Source: CAYUIG01 sp964444685
GTDB lineage: Bacteria; Gemmatimonadota; Gemmatimonadetes; Longimicrobiales; RSA9
Length of the DNA stretch: 64,000 nucleotides
Direction of reading: 5' to 3'
NCBI GenBank assembly: GCA_964444685.1
Contig: CAYUIG010000010.1
Coordinates: 16,176 to 80,175 of the forward strand
The notes under the pieces are model-generated. The model saw only the letters and a program-made list of their open reading frames with translations. It was not told the DNA's origin and ran no database searches. The position numbers and the translations under genes were made by a program. Positions 1 through 8,962 of the stretch are shown here, one piece after another (position 1 is the first letter of the stretch; each line of letters starts with the position of its first letter).

Positions 1-176
1 TCGAGGGCTGCCGCGTCGGTGCTGGCAGCGTCGTTGCCGCTGGCGCCGTCATCACCGAGGATGTCCCCGCGAGTGTCGTCGTTGCCGGCCAGCCCGCACG
101 CGTCATCAAGGAAGTCGACGCGCGCACACGTGACAAGACCAGCCTGCTCAAGGAGCTTCGCCGTTTAAACGACTGA
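1..176 (+). CDS. dapH: Tetrahydrodipicolinate N-acetyltransferase, C-terminal fragment
   Basis: Only the last 57 codons are in the window; the gene starts before base 1 and the reading frame enters at base 3. The fragment has left-handed beta-helix hexapeptide repeats (GCRVGAGSVVAAGAVITEDV) and ends in PARVIKEVDART followed by a KTSLLKELRRL-type tail. That tail is typical of DapH, the acetylating enzyme of the diaminopimelate and lysine pathway, although other hexapeptide acyltransferases end in similar repeats. A dapA-family gene lies 3 kb downstream, which fits the assignment. The stop codon is TGA at 174-176. The family is clear; the exact substrate rests on the tail only. Confidence 0.7.
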   Translation, partial: EGCRVGAGSVVAAGAVITEDVPASVVVAGQPARVIKEVDARTRDKTSLLKELRRLND

Positions 177-240
177 CCTCCCGCAACTTTCGCGAAATTT
201 TTTCCGCCCCCCATCCCACCCCCCTCCTCCGACAAACCCA

Positions 241-269
241 TCCAATGATGTTCGCGGGAATTGTTGGTC
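241..269 (+). repeat. Left terminal inverted repeat (29 bp)
   Basis: It begins tccaatgatgttcgcgggaa and is the reverse complement of 1306-1334 with one mismatch, at base 261 (t against g). It lies 58 bp upstream of the GTG start of the transposase-like gene. Confidence 0.85.
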
Positions 270-326
270 GAGTAGACTGTCTCATCCCGCCATGGAAGTG
301 CCCCGCGATGTAGTGAAGCTTCGATC

Positions 327-1274
327 GTGCGCACCAATGTTCGCCCATTCCGCGTCCGTCACGGACTCCCGCGCCGTCGGTCCTCGAAGCTGATGACCGG
401 GTCAAAGCTCGCCGAATGGATCGGCGAACTGCGCGACGCGCGCTTCAGTCGTGGCCTGCGGTGTCCGCGTTGCGATTCACTCGAGTGTATCCGCTGGGGG
501 GCGTTCGCGGGACGGCAACGATATCGTTGCCAGCGCTGCAACCGGACGTTCAGCGACTTCACCGGAACGTCCGCGGCCTACACCAAGAGGCTACTACTCT
601 GGAAGCAGTACGCGGTGTGCATGCGTGCCGCACACCCGGTTCGTCGCTCCGCGGATATCGTGGGCATTCATCCTTGCACGGCGTTCCGCTGGAGACACGC
701 CATTCTCCGATGGCATGTGGAGCACGACACCGAGACGGTAGGTCCATTCGTGGAGCTGGGAACGACGTGGTTCCCATGGTCGGAGAAGGGGAAACGGAAT
801 CTGGAGCGCCCACCTCATCGACGTCGTCGCGTTCAGTACGTTTCGCCTACCGACGCAGGTGTAACCGTCCTCCTTGCGTGCGATCGCGAAGGGGGCACCA
901 TCAGTTCTGTGACGGGACCTGCATTGACGCAGACGGTGACGGCCAGGGATCTGGACGTCGGCTTGAGGAACCGGCTCACCGGACCGTCGATTCTCGCAGC
1001 GCCGCAAGGTTGTCTCGGACCGGTCGCAAGCTTCGCTGCAAAGAACGGCTGTATCTTCGTGGACACGCGGAATGCTGGCGGCCATCCACTCGCACACACC
1101 CGGCGCGTCCGCGAGTATCGCGCGCGCCTGGCCCTGTGGATGCGCCGCTTTCACGGTGTCGCCACGCGGTACCTGCCCAACTATCTGATCTGGCACCGCC
1201 AGTTCGATCACCCGATACGGTACGGTCCGGAGCGGCTGGCCGTCCGCTGGCCGTTCGGCTCCGGGTTCAGCTGA
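327..1274 (+). CDS. IS1595-like transposase homologue lacking catalytic residues
   Basis: The protein has 315 residues from GTG 327; an internal ATG at 393 (MTGSKLAEW) gives 293 residues and fits the usual family N-terminus as well. A zinc ribbon uses CPRC at 46-49 and CQRC at 68-71, followed by a helix-turn-helix-like stretch near 105-125. The C-terminus keeps the hallmark WMRRFHGVATRYLPNYL (271-287) of ISXO2/IS1595-type transposases. Where that family has its first Asp (VEADET), this protein reads VELGTT (142-147). Where it has the second (TDG), it reads LAAPQG (223-228). Where it has HIQNVN...RLKEW, it reads HTRRVR...RLALW (257-271). All four expected catalytic positions (D, D, N, K) are therefore replaced while the frame stays open. 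Strand transfer is unlikely; DNA binding is plausible. Family membership is well supported, function is inference. Confidence 0.75.
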   Translation: MRTNVRPFRVRHGLPRRRSSKLMTGSKLAEWIGELRDARFSRGLRCPRCDSLECIRWGAFAGRQRYRCQRCNRTFSDFTGTSAAYTKRLLLWKQYAVCMRAAHPVRRSADIVGIHPCTAFRWRHAILRWHVEHDTETVGPFVELGTTWFPWSEKGKRNLERPPHRRRRVQYVSPTDAGVTVLLACDREGGTISSVTGPALTQTVTARDLDVGLRNRLTGPSILAAPQGCLGPVASFAAKNGCIFVDTRNAGGHPLAHTRRVREYRARLALWMRRFHGVATRYLPNYLIWHRQFDHPIRYGPERLAVRWPFGSGFS

Positions 1275-1305
1275 AAATGAGCGACCCGGAGGCCTCAGAC
1301 CCCAT

Positions 1306-1334
1306 GACCAACACTTCCCGCGAACATCATTGGA
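1306..1334 (-). repeat. Right terminal inverted repeat (29 bp)
   Basis: This is the inverted partner of 241-269, starting 32 bp after the stop of the transposase-like gene. It reads gaccaacacttcccgcgaac and ends catcattgga. Confidence 0.85.
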
Positions 1335-1417
1335 AGGGTGGTGGTCGAGGGGGTGGTGAGGTCGGGGGCGGGGGGAAGCGGGGCCGCGGAGGGGGTGGCG
1401 CAAAAAGAAATGGATCG

Positions 1418-1891
1418 TCAGTCGTCGTCGTCGGACTGGGGGCCGTGTCGGCGCTCCCACCAGCGGAGCGGGATCAGGACGAGGAGCATGAGGACGGTCG
1501 CGCCGATGGCGGCGACGTACTGGCCGGCGCCTACGGCCACGCCGAGGGCGGCGACGGTCCAGATGGTGGCGGCGGTCGTGAGGCCGCGCACGCGGCCCTG
1601 GGACTGGAGGATCACACCTGCGCCAATGAAGCCGACGCCGGTGACGACGTTCGCGGCGATGCGGGTCACGTCGCTGGGGACGCGGGCCGTGGGGTCGACC
1701 ATCTCGACCGACAGGACCGTGAAGAGCGCCGCGCCGAGGCAGATGAGGATGTGGGTACGGAGACCGGCTTCCTTGCCTTTCTGCTCGCGCTCCATGCCGA
1801 TCGCGCCGCCGAGGAGCACGGCGGTGACGAGGCGGCCGAGGATGTCGAGGCGCAGGAAATCGAGGTCGGCGAGGAATCCGGGGTCGAGCAT
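1418..1891 (-). CDS. MgtC/SapB-family membrane protein
   Basis: The protein has 157 residues with four or five hydrophobic segments. It carries family hallmarks near the N-terminus: GRLVTAVLLGGAIGMERE, then GLRTHILICLGAALFTVLS, then VTGVGFIGAGVILQ. It ends in an acidic tail of several Asp. The family sits in the inner membrane and is linked to growth at low Mg2+ and, in pathogens, to modulation of the F-type ATPase; the role here is unknown. The start at 1891 (MLDPGFLADLDF) was chosen because the upstream 40 in-frame codons are Pro/Arg-rich and unlike the family. No good Shine-Dalgarno is seen. It is convergent with the transposase-like gene and divergent from pilT. Confidence 0.85.
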   Translation of the reverse strand: MLDPGFLADLDFLRLDILGRLVTAVLLGGAIGMEREQKGKEAGLRTHILICLGAALFTVLSVEMVDPTARVPSDVTRIAANVVTGVGFIGAGVILQSQGRVRGLTTAATIWTVAALGVAVGAGQYVAAIGATVLMLLVLIPLRWWERRHGPQSDDDD

Positions 1892-2123
1892 GGGTGAATG
1901 ATAAGGGGGGCGGGGGCGGCATGCATGGGGAGGATTCAGCGGCTTCGGCGGACGCCAGCCGGGGGCCGATCCTGCCATCCAGTGGTCCCGAAGGCGAATA
2001 GCGAGAGTCAAGAACGTGGCCTTCGGGGGCGTGCTGGGTTATCTTGGCGGCGGTGTCGGTCTCCCCTCCGCCGGTGACGGCGGCCCCGCCGGGCGCTCAG
2101 GACATCCCTCAACACGTTGGGCC

Positions 2124-3188
2124 ATGATCGAGATCTTCAAGGCCGCGATCCAGCGCGGGGCGTCGGACATCCACATGAAGGCCGGCGACTTCCTGCGCGC
2201 GCGCATCCACGGTGAGCTGGTCCCGCTGACCCAGCAGCGGCTCACGCCGGACCAGATCAAGCAGATCTGCCTCCAGCTGATGCCGCACGACGAGGACCGG
2301 CAGCACCTCGATGAGCTGACGGACTACGACTGTTCGTGGGGCGCGCCCGGGGTGGGGCGGTTCCGTGTAAACATTCTGCGTCAGCGCGGATCGCTGATGG
2401 TGGTGATGCGCGTCATCCCGATCGACATCCCGAGCTTCGAGGCGCTGCGGCTGCCGCCGATCCTGGGCGCAATGGCGATGTCGGAGCGCGGGCTGATCCT
2501 CGTGACGGGTGTGACGGGTTCGGGTAAGAGCAGCACGCTGGCGGCGATGATCGGCTACATCAACCAGCATCGTCGCAAGCACATCATCACGCTGGAGAAC
2601 CCGATCGAGTTCCTGCACCGCGACATCAACTGCTCGATCACGCAGCGTGAGATCGGGACGGACACGCCGAGCTTCGAGACGGGCCTGCGGAGCGCGCTTC
2701 GTGAGGACCCGGACGTGATCCTGATCGGTGAAATGCGGGACACGACGACGATCGACACCGCGATGAAGGCGGCGGAGACGGGCCACCTGGTGTGCTCGAC
2801 GCTGCACACGAAGAACGCGGTGCAGACGATCTCGCGTGTGATCGCGGTCTTCCCGCCGCACGAGCAGGAGATGGTGCGGATCCGTCTGGCCGAGGGGCTG
2901 GTCGGGGTGATCAGCCAGCGGCTGCTGCCGAAGAAGTCGGGCGCGGGTCGTGTGGTCGCCGCGGAGGTCATGATGGTGACAGGAACGATCCGGGACCTCA
3001 TCATGGAGGGCAACAAGTACAGCGAGATCTACGACCTGATCGCGGAGGGTCGCGAGCAGTACGGGTCGCAGACGTTCGACCAGCACCTCATGGAGCTGGT
3101 GGAGCAGGATCTCGTTTCGTTCGAGGTGGCGAAGGCAGCGGCGAACAACCCGGCCGACTTCGAGTTGAGGATGCGTACGCTGGCGTAA
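2124..3188 (+). CDS. pilT: PilT/PilU-type twitching ATPase
   Basis: This is a 354-residue cytoplasmic hexameric ATPase of the type that powers pilus retraction. The start at ATG 2124 (MIEIFKAAIQRGASDIHMKAG) matches the family N-terminus; an upstream GTG at 2016 would add 36 Gly/Pro-rich residues. Visible motifs in order are an N-terminal PAS-like region with SDIHMKAGD, Walker A GVTGSGKSST, the Asp box LREDPDV, Walker B LIGEMRD and the His box ETGHLVCSTLHT. The C-terminus lacks a clear PilT AIRNLIR motif; it has GTIRDLIMEG in that place. No other pilus genes are nearby, so it is separated from the rest of its machine. Confidence 0.92.
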   Translation: MIEIFKAAIQRGASDIHMKAGDFLRARIHGELVPLTQQRLTPDQIKQICLQLMPHDEDRQHLDELTDYDCSWGAPGVGRFRVNILRQRGSLMVVMRVIPIDIPSFEALRLPPILGAMAMSERGLILVTGVTGSGKSSTLAAMIGYINQHRRKHIITLENPIEFLHRDINCSITQREIGTDTPSFETGLRSALREDPDVILIGEMRDTTTIDTAMKAAETGHLVCSTLHTKNAVQTISRVIAVFPPHEQEMVRIRLAEGLVGVISQRLLPKKSGAGRVVAAEVMMVTGTIRDLIMEGNKYSEIYDLIAEGREQYGSQTFDQHLMELVEQDLVSFEVAKAAANNPADFELRMRTLA

Positions 3189-3208
3189 TCGGGCTCCTGC
3201 GCTCCACC

Positions 3209-3227
3209 TTGTTCGAACGTCGAACAA
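3209..3227. promoter_or_regulatory. Perfect 8-3-8 inverted repeat upstream of dapA-like gene
   Basis: The site reads TTGTTCGA-acg-TCGAACAA and ends 19 bp before the ATG at 3247. Both arms are exact and AT-richer than their surroundings. It fits an operator for a dimeric repressor that controls the downstream dapA-like, M28 and purA genes; the regulator is unknown. Confidence 0.45.
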
Positions 3228-3246
3228 CATTCGAAAAGCGGAGCGT

Positions 3247-4152
3247 ATGAAGGGGAGTCTGGCCGAACGGCTGTCGGGCGTGTTCCTGCCGGTCACGACG
3301 CCGTTCGATGAAGTGACGGGTGAGGTGGCCCCCGTCGTATGGCGGGAAAATCTGCGGCGCTGGGTGGAAGAGCCGATCGACGGGATCGTGCTGTTCGGCT
3401 CGACGGGTGAAGGGGCGCTGCTGGACGAGGATGAGAAGGTGCGGCTGACCGGGTACGCCCGGGAGGTCGTACCGGCCGGGCTACCGCTCGTGGCGGGTGC
3501 GAGCGGTGAATCGACGCGAGCGACGATCCGACAGGCGCGTGAGCTGGCCGATGCGGGCGCGGAAGTGGTGCTCGTCCATCCGCCCGTTTATTTCGGTCCC
3601 TTCCTGCCTTCATCTGCGCTGCTCGATCACTACCGTGCGCTCGCGGATGCGTCGCCGGTACCGGTGATCGTCTACCACATGCCCAAGTTCACGAAGGTCA
3701 CGCTCGAGGCCGGTCTCATGGCGGAGATCACCCGGCACCCGAACGTGATCGGTGCAAAGGACTCCTCGGGGGACCTCAAGCGCTTCGCGGAATACACGGA
3801 TGCGTGCGGTCCGGACAGCCGCCTGTTCGTGGGCAACGGCTCCGTGCTGTACGCCGGCCTCGAACTCGGTGCGGCGGGCGGGATCATCGCGGTGGGCGTA
3901 TTCGCGCCGAAGGAGAGCGCGGAGCTGGTGCGCCGATTCCGAGCGGGGGACACCCAGGGCGCGGGTCGGCTGCAGGAAAAGCTCGCGACGCTTCACAAGG
4001 AGATCGTGGCCACGTACGGCGCGGTGGGCGTGAAGACTGCGCTGGATCAGGTGGGATACCGCGGCGGTCCGCCGAGGCCGCCGCTCCGTCCATTGGGCGA
4101 AAAGGAAGCCCGGCAGGTGGCCCGGGTGATGCAGGACGCGGGGCTCCGATGA
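3247..4152 (+). CDS. dapA: DapA-family lyase/aldolase (dihydrodipicolinate synthase type)
   Basis: The protein has 301 residues, the usual length for the DapA/N-acetylneuraminate lyase TIM-barrel superfamily. The pyruvate-binding GSTGEG is at 54-59, the Tyr motif is VIVYHMP, and the Schiff-base Lys lies in IGAKDSSGD. Members condense pyruvate with an aldehyde. True DapA makes hydroxytetrahydrodipicolinate for lysine and cell-wall synthesis, while close relatives act on 4-hydroxy-2-oxoglutarate or sugar acids. YHMP and AKDSSGD differ from the most typical DapA forms, so the substrate is open, though dapH at the left edge favours lysine biosynthesis. The last four bases overlap the ATG of the M28 gene. 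Confidence 0.8.
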   Translation: MKGSLAERLSGVFLPVTTPFDEVTGEVAPVVWRENLRRWVEEPIDGIVLFGSTGEGALLDEDEKVRLTGYAREVVPAGLPLVAGASGESTRATIRQARELADAGAEVVLVHPPVYFGPFLPSSALLDHYRALADASPVPVIVYHMPKFTKVTLEAGLMAEITRHPNVIGAKDSSGDLKRFAEYTDACGPDSRLFVGNGSVLYAGLELGAAGGIIAVGVFAPKESAELVRRFRAGDTQGAGRLQEKLATLHKEIVATYGAVGVKTALDQVGYRGGPPRPPLRPLGEKEARQVARVMQDAGLR

Positions 4153-5318
4153 GGAGCCCCGCTTCACTTTCGGCGTCATCGATCGGCGATGTGCGCGATG
4201 TGTTGCGCGCGATCGCGCGGCCGCGCCGCGTCGGGAGTCCTGCCGCGGCCGAGGTCGGCGACGAGCTGACGGAACGGATGACCGCCCTCGGCTATCGCGT
4301 CACAGCCGTGCCGTTCTCGTTCTCGAGCTGGCCGGGCCGTTTCGCGGTGCCGGTCGCAGGCGCCGTGCATCTGGCGGGGACGTACATCGCGGGTACACTG
4401 CTGCGCGGGAGCCATGCAGCGATCGCCCTGGTAGTGATCCTGCTCATGGCCGCCGCAGACCTCGCCCTGTTCGGGTACGCTCCGCTGGCGATGCAGAAGC
4501 TGGGCGTCGGCCGTGTCGAAGGGGAGTGCCTCATCGCTTCGCGACGCGGCGCACGGCCGCGGTGGCTCATCATGGCGCACCGCGACAGCAAGTCGCAGCC
4601 GGTGCCGACGGCCGTGCGTGGAGCGGCGCTCGCGGGTGCACTCCTTTCCTGGGTCGTCCTCGGCGCGCTGGCGCTGGTTGCGCTGCTCGCGCCGGTGCCG
4701 TGGCCGCTCGTTGCCGTGGCCGGTGCGATCGGCGTGGTGAGCGGCGGGATCCTGCTCTTCTCCTGGGTCGGCGACAGCTCGCCGGGCGCGCTCGACAACG
4801 CGAGCGGTGTCGCGGCGCTCGTGGGGCTGGCCGCGCGCCAGGATGCCGAGGCGGATGACGTCGCATTCGTGATCACGGACGGTGAAGAGCTGGGGCTGTG
4901 CGGCGCGCGCTGCCTGGCGACCCGGCTGCCGCCGGTAGCCGGCGTGATCAACCTCGACGGCATCGATGACGACGGGCCGTACCACATCGTGGAGCGGTTC
5001 GGCCGACCGAGGCGCGGGCTCGCGCCGCATCTCGCGGCGGCGCTGATGAGGGCGGCCGCGGAGTCCGGGCGACCGCTGGTACGACGGGATGTACCGTTCG
5101 GACTGATGGTGGACCATATGCCGCTCGTGGACGCCGGAATCCCGGCGCTCACGCTGATGCGCGGGCGGCTCCGGTCGCTGCTGCGGGTGCACACGCCCGC
5201 GGACGACCTCTCTCATCTGGATGGCAGCGGCGCCGAGGACGCGGTCGAACTGCTGGCGCGCGCGCTGGATCACCTGCGTGCGGCCGAACCGGTGGCGCCG
5301 GGCGCCGTTCGGGGCTAA
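4149..5318 (+). CDS. Membrane-embedded M28-family metallopeptidase
   Basis: The protein has 389 residues, starting at ATG 4149 inside an ATGA overlap with the dapA-like gene, so translation is probably coupled. The M28 di-zinc ligands are visible: AHRDS, SSPGALDNASG, DGEELGL, NLDGID and VHTPADDL. Two blocks of hydrophobic helices are inserted. One lies near residues 60-110, before the first metal ligand. The other lies near 160-205, between the AHRDS and ALDNASG motifs. The catalytic domain is therefore anchored by transmembrane segments within its sequence. Substrates in this family are N-terminal amino acids or acyl-peptides; none can be read here. Confidence 0.8.
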   Translation: MRSPASLSASSIGDVRDVLRAIARPRRVGSPAAAEVGDELTERMTALGYRVTAVPFSFSSWPGRFAVPVAGAVHLAGTYIAGTLLRGSHAAIALVVILLMAAADLALFGYAPLAMQKLGVGRVEGECLIASRRGARPRWLIMAHRDSKSQPVPTAVRGAALAGALLSWVVLGALALVALLAPVPWPLVAVAGAIGVVSGGILLFSWVGDSSPGALDNASGVAALVGLAARQDAEADDVAFVITDGEELGLCGARCLATRLPPVAGVINLDGIDDDGPYHIVERFGRPRRGLAPHLAAALMRAAAESGRPLVRRDVPFGLMVDHMPLVDAGIPALTLMRGRLRSLLRVHTPADDLSHLDGSGAEDAVELLARALDHLRAAEPVAPGAVRG

Positions 5319-5400
5319 GCTTTTCAGAGGATCCGCAGTCGCCCCCGGCCGCGCGCACGCGTGACCGGGGCGAATCGTGTTTGCCGCAGGAGGACGGCGC

Positions 5401-6681
<1,281 letters not shown>

Positions 6682-6776
6682 CTAGCAAGGCATACGATTT
6701 GCGTCCCGTGAGGCCGTCACGCCCGACAGCTTCACGGGAGCAGTGTGTTGGAAATCCGGGTTCCGTCGCACGGCCG

Positions 6777-7856
6777 ATGAAGGTGCTGATGACGGCCGAT
6801 GCGTTCGGCGGGATCTGGAATCATGCGCTGGAGCTCTCTCGCGCGCTCGCACGTCACGACATACAGGTCGAACTCGCAACGACGGGCGCGCGTCCCGGCC
6901 GCGAGCAGCGGCTGCAGGCGGCACGGCTCGAGAACGTGACACTGCACGAGCGAGTCGGCCGTTCCGATGCGTCGCACGACAGCGAAGCGGCCGGCGAATG
7001 GCTGCTCGAGCTGGAAGCGCTGCTCGCACCGGACGTCGTGCACGCGAACAGCCTCGCCTACGGTGCACTCCCGTGCACGTGTCCCATCCTCGTCGCCGCG
7101 CATCATTGTCTGCGCGCACGCTGGAGCGCATTGCGGGGCGGAGAACTCCCGCGCGTCTACGAAACGTATGACCGCGCCGCGGCAGAAGGGTTGCACGGCG
7201 CGGATCTCGTGGTTGCGCCCACACACTCCATGCTGCGCGGACTCGAACGACACTACGGTCCGCTGCCGCACGGCCGTGTGATTCCGTACGCACGCGACCC
7301 GATTCGCTATATTGGCCGCGAGAAGGAGCCCTACATCCTCGCCGTCGGCCAGCTGCGCGATGAAGCGAAGAACCTGGGCGGACTGGCGCGCATCGCGCGG
7401 CGCATCCCGTGGCCCGTGTACATCGCCGGCGAGCCGTGCCGGGACGGCGTCACCGGCGTGCGTACGCTGGGACGGCTGCTCCCGGAAGCACTCGCACGCT
7501 GGTACTCGGCCGCTTCGATCTTCGTGCAGCCTGCGCGCTACGAGCCGTTCGGGCTGGCACCGCTCGAGGCGGCGCTGTGCGGCTGTGCGCTCGTGCTGGG
7601 GGACCTGGACAGCCTGCGTGAAGTCTGGGGCGACGCCGCACTCTTCGTGTCGCCGGACGATGAAGATGCGCTGCGCGCGGCGCTGCTCTCGCTCATTGCG
7701 GATTCACGCCGTCGCGCGGAGCTTGGCCGGCGCGCGATCGCACGCGCGCTGCTGTATCCGCCGTCGCACATGGCCGCTGCCTACGCGGAGAGTTATCGCG
7801 CGCTGCTCGCGCAGCACTGGGTGCCCGCGCGCGCGGCGGTGTCCGGAGTAGCCTGA
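6777..7856 (+). CDS. GT4-type glycosyltransferase
   Basis: The protein has 359 residues with the two-Rossmann GT-B fold. The N-terminal MKVLMTADAFGGIWNHALEL is the usual glycosyltransferase opening, and the C-terminal half holds the donor-binding signature YEPFGLAPLEAALCGCALV with its EX7E glutamates. ATG 6777 is preferred to the ORF start 78 bases upstream because the extension is not family-like. The enzyme would transfer a sugar from a nucleotide-sugar donor; the acceptor is unknown. No other envelope-sugar genes adjoin it. It ends 10 bp before the convergent secreted-protein gene. Confidence 0.85.
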   Translation: MKVLMTADAFGGIWNHALELSRALARHDIQVELATTGARPGREQRLQAARLENVTLHERVGRSDASHDSEAAGEWLLELEALLAPDVVHANSLAYGALPCTCPILVAAHHCLRARWSALRGGELPRVYETYDRAAAEGLHGADLVVAPTHSMLRGLERHYGPLPHGRVIPYARDPIRYIGREKEPYILAVGQLRDEAKNLGGLARIARRIPWPVYIAGEPCRDGVTGVRTLGRLLPEALARWYSAASIFVQPARYEPFGLAPLEAALCGCALVLGDLDSLREVWGDAALFVSPDDEDALRAALLSLIADSRRRAELGRRAIARALLYPPSHMAAAYAESYRALLAQHWVPARAAVSGVA

Positions 7857-7866
7857 AGCGCGAAGA

Positions 7867-8811
7867 TCAGCGCAGCCAGCGGTACTCGTAGCTGCGCACG
7901 TCCAGGTTGGACATCGGACGGCGCTCCTCCCCCAGTCGCATGGTGCCGCGCACCGTCTTCGTCACGTTCGCGCGCTCCGGACGGAGCGACTCGGGGCGCG
8001 CCAGCACCTCGACCTCCGTCACGATGTCGAGCTCCTCGAACACCGGCGTCTGCGACCCGGCCCCGGGCGACGCCACGCGATCCACGAACTGCTGGAGCAC
8101 GAGCCGCATCGCGTGCGCATCGGGTCGCGAGGTGAGCACCATCCGCACGCAGTCGAACTGACCCACCGCTGCCCCGGGGCACGACGCCCGGTGCACCTCC
8201 ACGAGCGTGATCATCGGCACGGTCTCGCCCGGCAGCAGCGCAATGGGAGCCACTTCGGTGAGCTGGTACTGCTCGCCGAGGTCGACGTCCGCGCCCACCC
8301 ATGTGCCGACGATTGCGTTCCACTCCTGGGCGGCCAGACCCTCGAGCGCCGCCTCCGAGAGCATCTGTGACAGGAGCTGACCCGCGTCCCCGGACGCCTG
8401 TTCACCCAGCATGCCCGTTACCACGGTCCGCATGCGTGCGGCGTACCCGGACGCATCGTGGAGGCCGCGGAACTCGCCGGCCTCGCTGACGACGTAGCTG
8501 GGCGTCAGGTCGGCCAGGATGTTCGCAGCGGAGGCGGCCGGGACGTTGACGCCGGACACCTGCACGCTGTCATGACGGATCAGCAGGCCGTCTGCGTGCG
8601 GCTCCACCCGCAGCCGGTAGGCCGCCTGGCCCTGGATGGTGTCCGTGGACTCCGCCTGACGGACCCGGAAGCGCGTGGTGAGCACCTCGGCCTGCTGCCC
8701 GGCCGTCCAGCCGAATCGCAGGGCGATCGTCTCGAGAGCGGGCTCCTGGGCCGCCGCGGGCACGGCCCCCGCGGCCAGCGCGAAGGTGAGGAGGGGTGCG
8801 ATCCTGCGCAT
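7867..8811 (-). CDS. Secreted protein of unknown function
   Basis: The protein has 314 residues with a clear Sec signal peptide (MRRIAPLLTFALAAGAVPAAAQ), probably cleaved after AAAQ. The mature part is soluble, acidic and rich in beta-type sequence, with two Cys (ASCPGAAVGQFDCV) that could form a disulfide. It ends with YEYRWLR. I recognise no catalytic motif. The start at 8811 has a weak GGAG eight bases upstream. It is transcribed away from ffh, sharing a 150-bp divergent region. It looks like the lineage-specific periplasmic proteins that are common in Gemmatimonadota. Confidence 0.7.
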   Translation of the reverse strand: MRRIAPLLTFALAAGAVPAAAQEPALETIALRFGWTAGQQAEVLTTRFRVRQAESTDTIQGQAAYRLRVEPHADGLLIRHDSVQVSGVNVPAASAANILADLTPSYVVSEAGEFRGLHDASGYAARMRTVVTGMLGEQASGDAGQLLSQMLSEAALEGLAAQEWNAIVGTWVGADVDLGEQYQLTEVAPIALLPGETVPMITLVEVHRASCPGAAVGQFDCVRMVLTSRPDAHAMRLVLQQFVDRVASPGAGSQTPVFEELDIVTEVEVLARPESLRPERANVTKTVRGTMRLGEERRPMSNLDVRSYEYRWLR

Positions 8812-8897
8812 CCGACGTCGCTCCGTGGAATCGGTGGGTGTCGCCCCAAAGTAGCGCCGGACAGCCGGTTGCCCAAGCGTGGAGCGCCCACCCGGAC

Positions 8898-8926
8898 TTT
8901 ACCCCGTCCCGCCCAGCACCTACATT
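8898..8926 (+). promoter_or_regulatory. Putative sigma-70-type promoter of the ffh operon
   Basis: The -35-like TTTACC (8898-8903) and -10-like TACATT (8921-8926) are separated by exactly 17 bp. Each matches 4 of 6 consensus bases, and the -10 element is followed by AAAA. This leaves about 30 nt before the ffh start at 8963. Confidence 0.4.
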
Positions 8927-8962
8927 AAAAGGCTCGGACCGATCCGAACCGCCGCAGGGAAG

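Larger units (their letters stand above)
238..1337 (+). mobile_element. 1.1-kb TIR-bounded element with a transposase-like gene
   Basis: Near-perfect inverted repeats at 241-269 and 1306-1334 (28 of 29 bases complementary) bracket a single gene. The repeats may extend three more bases outward (ccc on each side after one mismatch). The organisation is that of a small insertion sequence: one ORF, arms of about 30 bp, total about 1.1 kb. No direct target-site duplication is visible outside the arms. The encoded protein resembles IS1595-family transposases but lacks the expected catalytic residues, so the element is either mobilised in trans, immobile, or retained for another role. Confidence 0.7.

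Noticed and set aside
241..1334. Target-site duplication around the TIR element
   Set aside because: Flanking bases (caaaccca on the left, agggtggt on the right) show no direct repeat of the length expected for this IS family.
416..1897. 493-codon plus-strand frame across the transposase-like gene and beyond
   Set aside because: It is a shadow: the other frame holds a zinc ribbon and family signature, and the second half is Gly/Asp low complexity opposite the MgtC-like gene.
594..1922. 442-codon minus-strand frame
   Set aside because: His/Arg/Pro-rich product typical of antisense frames in GC-rich DNA; it overlaps two better-supported genes.
5377..5400. Upstream GTG start for purA
   Set aside because: The AGGAGG at 5388-5393 lies downstream of it and is correctly spaced for GTG 5401.
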